NCBI RefSeq assembly: GCF_000004195.4
Contig: NC_030677.2
Span: 42,037,142 to 42,101,141, forward strand
Length of the DNA stretch: 64,000 nucleotides
Direction of reading: 5' to 3'
Source of the DNA: Xenopus tropicalis
Taxonomy: Eukaryota; Chordata; Amphibia; Anura; Pipidae
In this document: piece after piece, positions 22,198 through 32,800 of the stretch
How the letters are laid out: the number at the start of each line of letters is the position of its first letter
Numbering within the stretch: position 1 is the first letter of the stretch
Notes under the pieces: generated by a model
Seen by the model: only the letters and a program-made list of their open reading frames with translations
Told to the model about the DNA's origin: nothing
Databases searched by the model: none
Translations under genes and position numbers: made by a program

Positions 22198-22968
22198 ATA
22201 CCTCCCAATATTTTGAAAGCAGAAAGCCGCAAATGTCTTTGGTCATGCCCATTTTTGCGACCACGCCCCCTAAATACCTTCCCATATGACTAAATTTGGC
22301 AGGTTATTTAAAGTTTGAACACATTTCGGGGGGTTTGGGTTCTTGTTTTATGTGTTATTACAGTTTTGCTAATGAAGGTGAAATTGCCCTTTAAGCTGTG
22401 AGTCTTAGCTCCCCCAAGAGACCTGTTTAGCTTATTAGTTACACTTGTATCTCAGTGCAGGGAGGGCTTTATACCTTTCTGGGCTCTCTGCCAAAAGCCC
22501 ACTTATTTAATTAGGCTAATGCCAGACGAGATGTAGGGCATATATTTTCGGCAAGCGGAAAAGCGATTGCCGAATATACCGGCCGCCTCCTACATGGACC
22601 CAAATGAATCGAATACACTCAGGTGCAGGCACATGTAGCTGAAATACGCATAAAAATGCAAGACTTTCAAACAAGTAGGAGGCGCAGGGCGGAATTTTCG
22701 ACAAGCATTTTTCCGCTTGCCGATAATATCCGCCCTACATCTCATCTGACATCAGCCTTAAAAGCAAGAAACAAATGTGCAAGGTGACGCTTGTTAAGAT
22801 TTCTGGGCTGTCTGCCAAAAGCTACTCTTTAATTAAATTTGTATCTTTTTTGGCTTCAGGGCAGGAGATCAAAGGGAAATGAGGGACTTTTCAGTAAGAA
22901 TCTGGGCGCGCTGGTTGAGCTGTCAAAAGAGGGACTTCCCGCAAAAATCGGGACAGTTGGGATGTATG
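22198..22968. repeat. Interrupted 'catacctcccaa...ttgggatgtatg' element
   Basis: The outer ends catacctcccaatattttg and gggacagttgggatgtatg are inverted relative to each other. Internal pieces (gaccacgccccctaaata, gagggacttcccgc) match a repeat seen again near 43885-44092 and 51950-52020. It is interrupted by the Harbinger-type element at 22514-22757. I infer one split element, but two separate ends are also possible. Confidence 0.5.
22514..22757. mobile_element. PIF/Harbinger-type MITE ('ggctaatgcc' family), copy 1
   Basis: The ends ggctaatgccagacgagatg and catctgacatcagcc-like mirror sequence are inverted repeats, with tta at 22511-22513 and 22758-22760, a TWA duplication. The interior carries ttttcggcaagcggaaaa and its mirror ttttccgcttgccgat, so it folds back. 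The second copy is at 53398-53591. Confidence 0.85.
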
Positions 22969-22995
22969 GATACTTGTACTGTTTATTATATCAGT

Positions 22996-23436
22996 TTATA
23001 GGGCCCATTTACAACGCACCATGTAGTGTGCAAACTGGCACTTTGCACAATGTTTATTGCATTGTTCCGTTCCAGAGTGCACAGACCAACAGCACCCTTG
23101 ATGTCATTTAGAAATGCAATGTACAGAATGCAAGGGATGCCGCCTGCATTGTGGCCCTTACTGCCTGCCTACTGACACTGCTCGCTCTTGTGCCCCTTAG
23201 CATTCTTGCACGGGTATCCCCAGGGATCATAAATTACCCCTTTTGACTAGTTTAAGCTCTATTATGCAAAGTAAATTTCCAAGCAGAATGGTTGCAAAAA
23301 TTTTTCTTCTTTCATCATATGTGTTTTTTTTATTATTCAATTAGTTGTTCCAAGCACACCTACACTAAGAAGACATAGGGTTGTGCCCATTTTTTGCACA
23401 TTGCACACTGCTTTCCTTTTCATAAATGAACCCTAA
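22996..23436. repeat. Unassigned repeat with 'gggcccattta...aaatgaaccct' ends
   Basis: The left edge gggcccatttacaacgcacc and the right edge cataaatgaaccct are roughly inverse. Internal blocks recur elsewhere: accatgtagtgtgcaaactg again at about 24064, and gtgcccattttttgcaca at about 7798. The edges are approximate. Confidence 0.4.
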
Positions 23437-23850
23437 AGTTAGGCAGAACACAGAACGATTAGAAAAGACAAATTAGGAAAGTACACCCAGGAACTAACAA
23501 ACTAGACCTTATGACAGGAAACAGCAGGGAGTAGGACTTTTTTAAAGGCCTTTGAGAATGTGCTTTACCATCTAGATAGCGTGCCACAGCTGAACCCAAT
23601 AAGCAATAGGCAACACAAAGTGCAATTTCGAGCACAATCACCATGTTTTTTACCACAATGCAGTGTTTGTGTGTCATTGTAGTCACAAAGGGGCGATAAA
23701 GGGGAGGAGAAAGGATTTTAAGACATGAGACCACGAATTGTGTGTAACCCTATTCTGCTACTGAAAGTAATCCAACCTGATTTCCACTTTGTATTGGCTC
23801 CTCCGCTACATGTCACAGGCGACTAATCTCAATCTGCAATGCCACCAGTT

Positions 23851-23988
23851 AGAATGTAAATCTCCAGTTGGATGGCATACGCGGCGCCACAATTTGCCAA
23901 AGTCGCTGAAGTTGCCTTGAGAGAAAACTTCAGCGACATCGGCAAATTGCAGAACCGCGTATGCCATCCCACCGGCAATTTACATTCT
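23851..23988. repeat. GC-rich palindromic repeat, copy 2
   Basis: The left arm agaatgtaaatctccagttg ... gcatacgcgg ... gtcgctgaagtt is mirrored by acttcagcgac ... ccgcgtatgcc ... caatttacattct. It is the same family as 7522-7672, sharing the ggcaaattg and gccatcccaccgg blocks. It probably folds into a single hairpin. I cannot name the family. Confidence 0.75.
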
Positions 23989-24566
23989 ATTTTTTTATGC
24001 TAACGTGCCACTTTTTGGCGTGCACAATTTTTTTGCCACGGCCGTGACTTTTTTTTGACAATGTACCATGTAGTGTGCAAACTGGTACAAATAGCATGCA
24101 AACAATGTTATCATAGATGTAAAATAAGGTAACATTTCTGGTGTCAGTATCTCTTTAAGATGTTGTATTATTTTTTTTCTCATCAGTTTCGTAGTATAAA
24201 AGAGTTTGCTGAACCCAGCAACCCCTACCGCAAACAACTCCTCCATGCTGTCTGTCAGCAGAACATTGCATGTTAGTAACTAGCCAGTCAAAACAGGGGA
24301 AATCTGTCAGCGACTCAAAGCAAGTGTGTTGGTAAAAAATGTTAGGTTGAGGGTCTCACAATTAAATAGCGAAAAAAACAGATTTATAAACAGCGACTTC
24401 TGTTTGCCCTCAACACATTGGGCCTTTCTGTTAAAAGATACTGCCATACCTATACAATGTACCTATATAAATGCCTGCAGTATATACACATGCCTGTATA
24501 CACATCGGTAGTAATACAGATTGCACTCGCTGCTTCAGCAAAGGAAAATCTGTATTTATGAAGTAT

Positions 24567-24646
24567 TGATCAATGTTTCAGTTGGATGACCTACCTTCTC
24601 AAGATGTTATCTTAGTTATCCAACCAGAAACATCAATCAATACATA
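24567..24646. repeat. Inverted repeat with PLE-like 'gaaac' arms
   Basis: The left arm tattgatcaatgtttcagtt with ggatgac is mirrored by gttatccaaccagaaacatc with aatcaatac. On the minus strand, the left half reads cttgagaagg ... ctgaaacattg, a degenerate version of the hammerhead-like pattern in the PLE remnants. It could be an inverted pair of PLE ends. Confidence 0.5.
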
Positions 24647-24973
24647 ATAACACTTACTAGTGAAGAAAGGACTGCAAGTGCTTTGCGCTTAGGGGATTAG
24701 ATAAATATCATTTATATAAAGTGTATCACCTTCCTAATAGCATTATAGTAAATCTATATAGTTTGCACCTAATATATTGGCAAATATATATATATATATA
24801 AGTATTCAAGTGAGGAGCATTGGTTTTGCCATTAATGAATCTAAGCACACATTAACTCTATTAGAAAGAGATTATTTATGCAAATTAAACAATTAGGAAA
24901 AACCCTCAGTGAATAAACTGACATCAGTAAGAACAGAAACAGAACAGAAAAATGTATTTGAATTGATATATTA

Positions 24974-25058
24974 CAGGTATTGGGTCTGTTATGCAGAATG
25001 CTCAGGAATATGGGGGTTTTTCCAGCATTCGGTGGAGTCACCTTACATACAGCATGGA
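24974..25058 (+). mobile_element. Left-end fragment of the 'caggtatggga' MITE
   Basis: It starts after TA with caggtattgggtctgttatg and continues cagaatgctcaggaatatgg, matching the left end of other copies. It breaks off after about 85 bp. Confidence 0.6.
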
Positions 25059-25177
25059 AACTGAAAGATCACCCTTAAGGGGTCATTTACTATGTGCAGG
25101 CAGAAGTGGAAGAGCACTAAATGGTGCAAAAGCACACTCATTCAAAGAGCACTTCTGTCTAGAGCCTAGCTGCACTT

Positions 25178-25423
25178 AGGGTTGCCACCTTTTTTCTGAC
25201 TAAAACTGGCCTTTGGGTGGGGGGGGGGGTTAATGTGGAGGCGTAGCTGTGATGTAAGGCGTGGGAAAAGGTGGTTAGGGTGGGCAGGGTTGATTGGCAC
25301 TGGAGAGGGCCAGGGAAGGGAGGGATTTATCAGCCTTTGCAAATTTACCAGCAAGTACTGGTGCTGGCCCTAGCTGGTGATTTACCCACTACACAGGTAA
25401 GATACTGGCCAGGTGGCAACCCT
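25178..25423. mobile_element. MITE with 'agggttgccacct' inverted ends
   Basis: The ends agggttgccacct and aggtggcaaccct are perfect 13-bp inverted repeats. The interior holds a G12-type run near 25218 and gccctagctggtgatttacc. The same ends recur at 59698-59825, and internal sequence recurs at 59025-59274. I could not define the target-site duplication. Confidence 0.8.
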
Positions 25424-28400
25424 ATCTGAACTCTGCACCTTGCAATAGATACAAATTCTGGGTTGAGGCAAAAATGCGACCTGTGCGATCTGTGTGAACG
25501 GAGTGCAAGTTAGGGGACAGCTATGGGGTTCAAGGGGGAACTTGCCTCCTCTCACCCCACCCCTTCACATTCCCTATTGCATTCTGACAGTCTTCCATTT
25601 TCTGTCACTCCATGTGTCCCTGACTCCCAATGTACAGTATTCAACATTGGACTGTGTATTCTTTCCACACGCAGTCATTTACCTTCTAGCTAATTCTTTT
25701 ACATAGATAAATAATACCATGATTTTAATTATCAATTTCAAACAAAGCCAGAATGCTAATATGACATGGGTTCTGGTTACCCACCCTGCCCCTCTAGGGG
25801 AAAATATTCCTTATCTTCTTGCTTAAAGGTACTGCTAAAGCAGCCAAAACCATTTGGCTTCTTCGCTTATTTGAAGGAAGCTGGGAGTTTTCCATTTCAC
25901 TGCTGCCACTAATCACTTACTGAGAACCACAACAACTTTCTGATAGCTTTTTCTATTAGAATGCAAATAGCGTACTTAGCTCATACTTTTTGATTAGAAG
26001 TAAATTGATCCATTAAAATCACACTACGGGCTTTTGGTAAGTGCAAAACAGCTTTAAGACCTTTAGAAACTTTAATTTTTGAACTTTCTAATTGTGCAAA
26101 GTCTTAATTTTATTAATATTATGCTTATGGACAACATTTATTTTGTCTTTCAGATTACATTTTATCAAAGAATGTATTTGGCAGCGTCATTATATCTCCA
26201 TACTGCCATGCCAAGGCAACAATTGTTTATACTATATACCTGACTACAAAATAACCAAAACTCTTTTTTTACACTATTTTTGATATTTGGTGTAGATTTG
26301 GACTGGCCTGTTGGGATGCCAGGGAATCTCTCCCTGGGTTTCACTGTATGGCGAGTCCCTATTAGCTTTATTTTTCCATCACTAAGATACATAATACAGA
26401 TACATTTAAACAGCCTTTTTATCTAACATTTCATAGGAGGCCTAGTGAAAGTCCTAGGATGCCGATTTCAAGTTACTTGTCGGGTAGTAAGAGCAGGGCT
26501 CCCCTGCACCTTGTACCACCAGCGCTCCATAACTTTTCTGAATGATAAGCAAGTTGGGAACCAGAATGGGGGACACCTATATGCCTCCCCCAGCCTGCCC
26601 TTCATGAATACAGCTTTAAAAAATGCTGGCAGAGTTGTATTCATGGGGGAAGCAGGGGTCTTTGTGTGGGCTAAATGTGCAAAAAACATTGCAGTGTGTA
26701 CTCATCTTCTGCACTTTTCGCCCTACCACATTTAAGCAAATTTAGCCCAAGATCTGTAGCATCTACATTATTTTACATAGCAGCATATTCCACTTGGGTA
26801 ACATCTGTTTAGAATTTGTCATTAAAACCTCAACATTTGCTACTAAGAATTATTTTGCACCAAACCAGAAATAAAAAATAAATTGCATTTTAATCTGTAA
26901 ATGTATTATTATTTTCTTTCATTCCCAACTATTTAAGCACAACCGTAACATATAATAATCATACGCAGGCTTTTATGTTAAATATGAAAATGGATGAGAA
27001 AGGGTATAATATATAAAAGGCTACTTTATTGCTCTGAACTTCAAAGACTCATAATGTGAGAATATATAGGCTCTGTTTATTAATAGCAAAGGGTGTTTCA
27101 AATGAGTTGTTCCATTTGATAATCAAATTGCAAGGCATCGTCTTGGAAAATAATTGCTCTATGACTAAGAGTAAGTTTTATATGCTTCTGACAAGAGGCT
27201 GTGGGGTTGAGAGTGCGACAGAGTGCAAATTTCACACCTGTAAATGCCAGCATGCCCCACTCATGCATAAAATTGAAAATGTATTGTTCCTTGACAGGGT
27301 TGCGTATAAAATCATATTAGTTTTCAACAGTTACATGGACCATAATGACATTGTATGTATGGAGAGTAGCAGTGTTAACTTCATAATGAAACAATTTCAA
27401 ACTAGCCATTAATCTAGTCTTTAGACTGATTTCATCTACTGTGCATGACCTTATGGGAATGACATGTAACTCAAGAACTATTTTCTGGGGCATCTGACAT
27501 GAGAAATAATAAATGTGAAAAATTAAAGCTCAGTGAAAAAAATGCCATAAACCCAAATGTGAGACAAATCGAGAAAAAAAAGAAAAATGTGCCCCTTATT
27601 CTCAAGTTCAGAATACAGTGTAATGGTTACAGTCTTTGCTGGAGTCTCAGGGGGCAGATGGTAAGGGTAAACCCTCATAATCCATTTTTCATTAAAAAGA
27701 ATTCCCCATGATGTCATCAACTGACAGAAATTGAGTCTGGCAACTTGTTAGATTTTGGGCATTGATATGGTTTAGGTCCTTGAAGTACTTGCATTTCTAT
27801 AGACTAACATTGAACACTAAAACTTTACCTGGCACCCTGGAACATTAGTCTCAGTAAAGAAGATTCCATGCCTTTACCAGATAAAGGGTTCATTATTAGG
27901 GTATAGGCGTAATTAAATAAATTGTCTTTTGTTTAAAAGTTGTGTAGTAACCCATAGGAACCAATCAACAGGTAGCAGTTACTTCAACAGTGCAAAAATC
28001 ATTTTCCTGACACTGGTTTAATAACTTGTATAAAGGACATAAATAATAATCTGTTTTACTGCAATCCAATGAGCAAGAGTGCTAGAGTCGTGGGTACAGT
28101 ATTAATTACATACAGATAAACTAACCCTTTATTTAGCTGTAACCCTAAAATTAATCTGCCCAGCCACATTCCTGGAGGTTTGTTGTTTTCCTAGTGTCAC
28201 TGTGCAGGTTCAGTAGCCAGACAGATCTTCAGTGGAAATACTGTGCTTTATTTTTATCAAATGCAGAAAAAACAGTATTTGCAAAGGTGCAATACAGACT
28301 TTTACCAGCAGGGAGTCAACAGTAACCCTGCAAGCACACCCCTGGAGCTCTAGAACTGCCTCTTACAAAGGCTTAACACAGACTCCCAAAAGAAACCAGT

Positions 28401-28456
28401 CAGCAGCTTTTATAGCCTCCAAACTGCTCTATGCTGCCCCCTGGTTTTTTTTTACT
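25424..28456. other. No gene recognised in 3.0 kb
   Basis: The 118-codon frame at 27056-27412 (plus) is the longest here, but it is AT-rich with no domain, promoter or splice evidence. A short inverted repeat lies at about 26586-26663 (catgaatacagc/gttgtattcatg). Fragments of the 'ggactggcc' repeat occur near 26298 and of the 'taacccatagcaacc' repeat near 27950. About 28130-28450 is more GC-rich, but I could not assign it. Confidence 0.4.
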
Positions 28457-28464
28457 CTATAAAT

Positions 28465-28772
28465 CAGTGATCCCCAACCAGTGACTCAGGGGCAACATGT
28501 TGCTCACCAACCCCTTGGATGTTGCTCTCAATGCCCCCAAACCAGGTAGTTAGTTTTGAATTCCTGACTTGGTGGCAAGTTTTAGTTGAATAAAAACAAG
28601 ATTTACTACCAAATAAAGCCCCTGTAAGCTGATAGTGTGCATAGAGGCTGCCTAATAGCCAATCTTAGCCCTTATTTGGCACCTCCATGAACTTTTATGA
28701 TGCTTTTGTTGCTCCCCAAGTCTTTTTACAATTGACTCTGGCTCATGAGTAACAAAAGGTTGGGGATCCCTG
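28465..28772. mobile_element. hAT-like non-autonomous element, 308 bp, copy 3 (inverted)
   Basis: It starts CAGTGATCCCCAACC, ends GGTTGGGGATCCCTG and is bounded by a perfect 8-bp duplication ctataaat at 28457-28464 and 28773-28780. It is the same length as copy 2 (308 bp) but in the opposite orientation: gccaatcttagcccttattt here mirrors aaataagggctaagattggc there. It is well preserved, so it is probably one of the younger copies. Confidence 0.92.
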
Positions 28773-28929
28773 CTATAAATATTCATTCAGAGAGGCATCC
28801 CACCCCTTTAGGAAGTGGCTTCTCTGAGAGCTCCAGGTAAGTGCTTTATTAAACTTTACTTTATACAAGCAATTGCAATGTTCTGTATAGAAACAAAGTA
28901 GTTTTATGCACACATTTTTTATACACTTG

Positions 28930-29512
28930 TGGCAAACATAGCTTTGCATAGTGTTCCTTCCCTTACCAATGCCCTATGGATGGGTGTGCATTTGCATGGT
29001 GTTCCTTCCCTTACCAACACCCTAATGGATGGGTATGCATTCGCATGGTGTTCCTTCTCTCACCAACGCCCTAATGGATGGGTATGCATTTGCATGGTGT
29101 TCCTTCCCTTACCAACACCCTAATGGATGGGTATGCATTCGCATGGTGTTCCTTCTCTCACCAACACCCTAATGGATGGGTATGCATTTGCATGGTGTTC
29201 CTTCCCTTACCAACACCCTAATGGATGGGTATGCATTTGCATGGTGTTCCTTCCCTTACCAACACCCTAATGGATGGGTATGCATTTGCATGGTGTTCCT
29301 TCCCTTACCAATGCCCTATGGATGGGTATGCATTTGCATGGTGTTCCTTCCCTTACCAACACCCTAATGGATGGGTATGCATTTGTATGGTGTTCCTTCC
29401 CTTACCAACGCCCTAATGGATGGGGGTATGCATTTGCATGGTGTTCCTTCCCTTACCAACACCCTAATGGATGGCTAGGCATATGCATGGTGCTCCTTCC
29501 CTTACCAACACC
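28930..29512. repeat. Minisatellite, 49-bp unit, about 12 copies, with POU octamers
   Basis: The block gtgttcctt begins at 28951, 28999, 29048, 29097, 29146, 29195, 29244, 29293, 29341, 29390, 29440 and 29489. The unit is therefore 49 bp, with 1-bp slips. Each unit reads roughly ccctaatggatgggtatgc, then atttgcatgg, then the tgttccttccc block. Seven units carry an exact ATTTGCAT, the reverse complement of the POU/Oct octamer ATGCAAAT; others have attcgcat, atttgtat or atatgcat. As 49 is not a multiple of 3, each forward frame cycles through all phases and stays open by chance. It lies 1.4 kb upstream of the ferlin exon. Confidence 0.95.
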
Positions 29513-30383
29513 TACAATATTTCCTTTGTTGATCAGATGTCATCAAGAATGGAATAAACTATCTTTAAAAATACTTTTATTTTAGTCTTTAAAAAAACCT
29601 GCAGTAAATATAGGTTAAATTCCTGTCAAATGGTGGAATTTCCTTGAATACAGAAAACGGCTGATCTGCCAAACCTTCTTCATTGATGTGTTTTCTAAAG
29701 CAGGTTATTTCATCGTGAAGAGAGAAAGTTTGCAGGAAAACAGTATAAAGCAACTGAGATAGTACTTGCTGCTCCACAGATTTCTTGCCTCCTCAAGTGA
29801 ATACAACTTTGTTAAAGATCAAAAAATATCAGTAACATGTTTAGTGTCTTAGAGATCACTTCTGCCAGCAGGGCTGAATTCATAAGCAAATGCATGTATG
29901 GGACAATTTTGTGTACATGCAGAGAAAGAATAAGCTACTGTTTTGCTGTCTAGAGGCCAATTAGTGTTTCTGGAAACAGAATGTTTCATAGCGAAAAAAT
30001 ATACAGAGAAATTCAAATTAGGCTGATCAACTGATTATTTTCCTTCAGTGAGTTTTCAGCATAAGCTGTTACATTTCTATATGTAACAAAATACCAATTT
30101 AAAATGTTACGTGCAATTACATAACTTTGCACTTTCTATTATGCTAAAATAAATTAACAAAATTTGAGTGAGGAGTAAAACCTGTATCTATGCACTATTA
30201 TAGCAGCGAGGGGTATGGAGATAAATGGAGATAATGGAGTAAATGATTTTTGACTTGATAAAAGTTTATCTAAACCAACCCAAATGATTAAACAATCATC
30301 TAGATTACATAGCTGGGAGCAAAGGTAATTCCCATAACAGCACCACCAGCCTGTCTGTAGAAACAACCCTCTGAAAACAAATA
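29513..30383. other. No gene recognised
   Basis: AT-rich non-coding sequence with no supported feature. Confidence 0.5.
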
Positions 30384-30663
30384 CAAGTATGGGACCTGTT
30401 ATCCAGAATGCTTGGGTCATGTGGTTTTCCGCATAAGAGATCTTTCCTTAATTTGGATCTCCATACCTTAAGTCTTCTAAAATATAATTTAAACATTAAT
30501 TAAATTAGGATTGTTTTGCCTCCAATAAGCATTTATTATATCTTAGCTGGGATCAAATACAAGGTACTGTTTTGTTACACCACTATAATATAAAGAATAT
30601 TGAATGGCCTGTAATTTGAAACAATCTGGATAAAAGGTTTCCGAATAACAGATCCCATACCTG
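30384..30663 (+). mobile_element. 'caggtatggga' TA-flanked MITE, near full length
   Basis: It starts caagtatgggacctgttatc and ends gatcccatacctg, with TA on both sides. The internal order (ttggatctccataccttaag, tgttttgcctccaataag, ggtactgttttgtta) is that of the intact copies, with a deletion near the far end. Confidence 0.85.
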
Positions 30664-30928
30664 TAATAATGTTTAAAATAAAAACCATTTTTTAAGCTTA
30701 ATTTAATTCCATATTATTTTATCGTACTTGGATTTTATTAGATTAATTTAATACATTCAATTCGCTAGAATATAACCATAATAAGTAAAGTATATTATGT
30801 ACTAATAAGTGTCAAGTCACCTTTTATACAACATAAAAGAAACTGGTAAATAATAATTCATGGTTTTAACAGGTTAACGATGGCTTTTTGGTTTGTTAAA
30901 TATATTTTTACCACTTTATCCATTTCAG

Positions 30929-31028
30929 GAACATGTATGGAGTCTTGATGCTACAGAGAGAAAGCTGCCACCTAAACTTATTATCCAGATATGGGATCAT
31001 GATAAGTTCTCCAGAGATGACTACAGAG
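30929..31028 (+). CDS. Single ferlin C2-domain exon (myoferlin/FER1L5-like)
   Basis: The 100-bp exon is framed by a pyrimidine-containing acceptor ending tttcag and a gtatgg donor. It enters in phase 0 and leaves after the first base of a codon. It encodes 33 residues, including EHVWSLDATE, PPKLIIQIWDHDKFS and RDDYR. The pattern W-S-x-D-x-T-E ... L-I-I-Q-I-W-D-x-D-K-F-S-x-D-D-Y is the hallmark of a C-terminal ferlin C2 domain, with the acidic loop residues expected for calcium binding still present (D in WDHD, DD). Ferlins are large tail-anchored membrane proteins with several C2 domains that act in vesicle fusion and membrane repair. By eye it is nearest to myoferlin or FER1L5 rather than otoferlin. 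The Leu normally before the final Gly of D-D-Y-L-G is Arg here. I found no neighbouring exon in the window. It could be one exon of a gene with very long introns, or an isolated duplicated exon. Confidence 0.85.
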
Positions 31029-31251
31029 GTATGGATTTTCTTAATAATTAATTAATACTAATTAAGTATTGCAACTGTTTGGTCTATATGTTTTCCAAGT
31101 AATTGCAGATTTCATTCTCATGAAACACTGAGATAAAACAGCTGGATGGTCAAGAAAGCAGCCAGTACTTTGGGAGCCAAACATGTTACCTATGTGGTTA
31201 AGTGTGGGTGATGGGCCAAATTGCATGAAAGGAAACATCTCTTGTGGAATG

Positions 31252-31520
31252 TTGGACTCTCTGTAAAATAGTAGAAGAAGAACTAGAAATGAAGGCATTG
31301 CAGTTTAGGGAGGGTGGTGGGCCAAACTGCATAAAGTACAACATTTTTTGTGAAATACAAAGTCGCTATTCCTTTATAAGAAAAAATGAAGTTGGACTCT
31401 CTGTACAATAAAAGAACAAAAGAGAAAAGGAGGACAACAGCACTTCAAGATTCAAACAAATGATTTTAATAGCAGGATATTCCTTTAAGTTGGACTCTCT
31501 GTACAATAGAAGAACAAGAA
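31252..31520. repeat. Three dispersed direct repeats of 'gttggactctctgta'
   Basis: gttggactctctgtaaaata (31252), gttggactctctgtacaata (31392) and gttggactctctgtacaata (31492) are each followed by an agaagaaca-type stretch. The spacing is about 140 and 100 bp. It looks like a small local duplication downstream of the exon. A short inverted pair, gaccctgcttgcgcatgc and gcgcatgcacaagcagggat, lies at 31586-31652. Confidence 0.6.
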
Positions 31521-31769
31521 CTTGACCCCTCTCACCTCTCCCTATCGATAACCCCAAGCTAAAAAAGCAGAGTAGCGCCAATACAGACCCTGCTTGCGCA
31601 TGCTCAATTTAAGCAGATTTCCTGCTACCCCCAACTGCGCATGCACAAGCAGGGATCAATATATTTGGATTTGTGGTGCATAATTGTGTCCTATATGGCT
31701 GCTACATTAATGATTTCATTCTACTGTACCATGGTGATAAGAATTCCTTGACTGATACATAAGAATCTT

Positions 31770-32010
31770 TTAAAGGGAATAATTTGGACATCCTATTTAC
31801 TTACCATTGTTCCAAGAATTAGGTATTATAATCACTTACCTAATACTTACCTTATACTCTGGGCCAGTGCTCCTGTTTGCTGAAAACTGTACTATCCCAG
31901 GATACTTCTGTAGGTGCACTAAATCAAGATTTTTTTTTTGTTTCCTTGTCTTCTCCATGGTCCTGGGCCAGTGCACATGCCCAGTATAGTGAAAAGCTAG
32001 CCTTTGGTTT
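31770..32010. mobile_element. T2-like element fragment
   Basis: It starts ttttaaagggaataa and shares with 50408-50640 the order acttaccttatactctgggc, ccagtgctcctgtttgctga and tgcccagtatagtgaaaagc. Only the left TTAAAGG-type end is present. Confidence 0.5.
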
Positions 32011-32214
32011 CTGAGTTCAGGTTTTCAATCTACTGTGTATCTGAACATAGAGAAAATCAAGAAGAAAAAGTACCATTGGCAGGAGGGTCAATATTATTTT
32101 TTTTCCCAATAGATGTGTAAAGCATACCTCAGGACTTCCACAAGACAGTACCAAACTACAGCCCCCAAAAGGGAATGAGCTTTGCTGAAAGTTGGGGGTT
32201 TTCAACAGTATTTA

Positions 32215-32369
32215 TTTTCGGATACAACAATTTTGTAACTTTCGGATTGCCAATACGATATTATCGTAACTATTACGTTTTTTCTTAAGCATTTTCATGA
32301 CATTTCCAATCATCAGAAATTATCGTATTCAATCCGAATTTATCCCATTTCGGGATTCGAACTCGTACT
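32215..32369. mobile_element. Harbinger-type MITE fragment
   Basis: It contains ccaatacgatattatcgtaa, ttatcgtattcaatccgaat and ccatttcgggattcgaactc, which mirror the left arm of 45095-45912. It ends cgtactttgatgaag. Its termini are lost. Confidence 0.6.
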
Positions 32370-32490
32370 TTGATGAAGTCTAATAAAAACTTATTTAAAC
32401 ACATATTAAACCCAATAGAATTGTTTTGCGTCTAATAAATACTGTTTTATTATTACAGAGAAAAAGGAAATCATTTTTTAAAAATTATAA
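32370..32490 (+). mobile_element. Internal fragment of the 'caggtatggga' MITE
   Basis: It holds aacacatattaaacccaata, attgttttgcgtctaataaa and actgttttattattacagag in family order. It abuts the intact copy at 32498, so two copies lie side by side. Confidence 0.65.
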
Positions 32491-32497
32491 TCAGGTA

Positions 32498-32798
32498 CAG
32501 GTATGGGACCTATTATCCAGAATGCTCGGGACCTGGGGTTTTCTGAATAAGGGATCTTTCCATAATTTGGATCTCAATAACTTAAGTCTGCTATAAATCA
32601 TTTAAGTATTGACTAAACCCAATAGGAGTGTTTTACCTCCAATAAGGATTAATTATATCTTAGTTGGGATCAAGTACAAGGTACTGTTTTATTATTACAG
32701 AGAAAAAGGAAATCTGTTTTAAAAACTATGGGAGACGGCCTTTCCGTAATTCAGAACTTTCTGGATAACGGATTTCCGGATAAGGGATCCCATACCTG
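32498..32798 (+). mobile_element. 'caggtatggga' TA-flanked MITE, intact, 301 bp
   Basis: It starts caggtatgggacctattatc and ends ggatcccatacctg, flanked by TA at 32496-32497 and 32799-32800. Subterminal repeats tccagaatgctcgggacctg and ttctggataacggatttccg also pair. The TA flanks are consistent with a Tc1/mariner-type duplication, but the superfamily is not proved. Confidence 0.88.
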
Positions 32799-32800
32799 TA

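Noticed and set aside
24567..24646. Fourth hammerhead ribozyme
   Set aside because: The minus strand has cttgagaagg where CUGANGA is needed (two mismatches) and no convincing stem II, so it is annotated only as an inverted repeat.
27056..27412. 118-codon open frame on the plus strand
   Set aside because: AT-rich, no recognisable domain, no splice or promoter evidence. One frame of this size is expected by chance in 64 kb.
28930..29512. CRISPR-like array
   Set aside because: The repeats are head to tail without unique spacers, there are no cas genes and the DNA is vertebrate.
28929..29585. Several overlapping open frames with repeated G-V-P-S-L-T-N peptides
   Set aside because: They are produced by the 49-bp minisatellite. 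The unit is not a multiple of 3 and all three forward frames look alike, so there is no coding signal.
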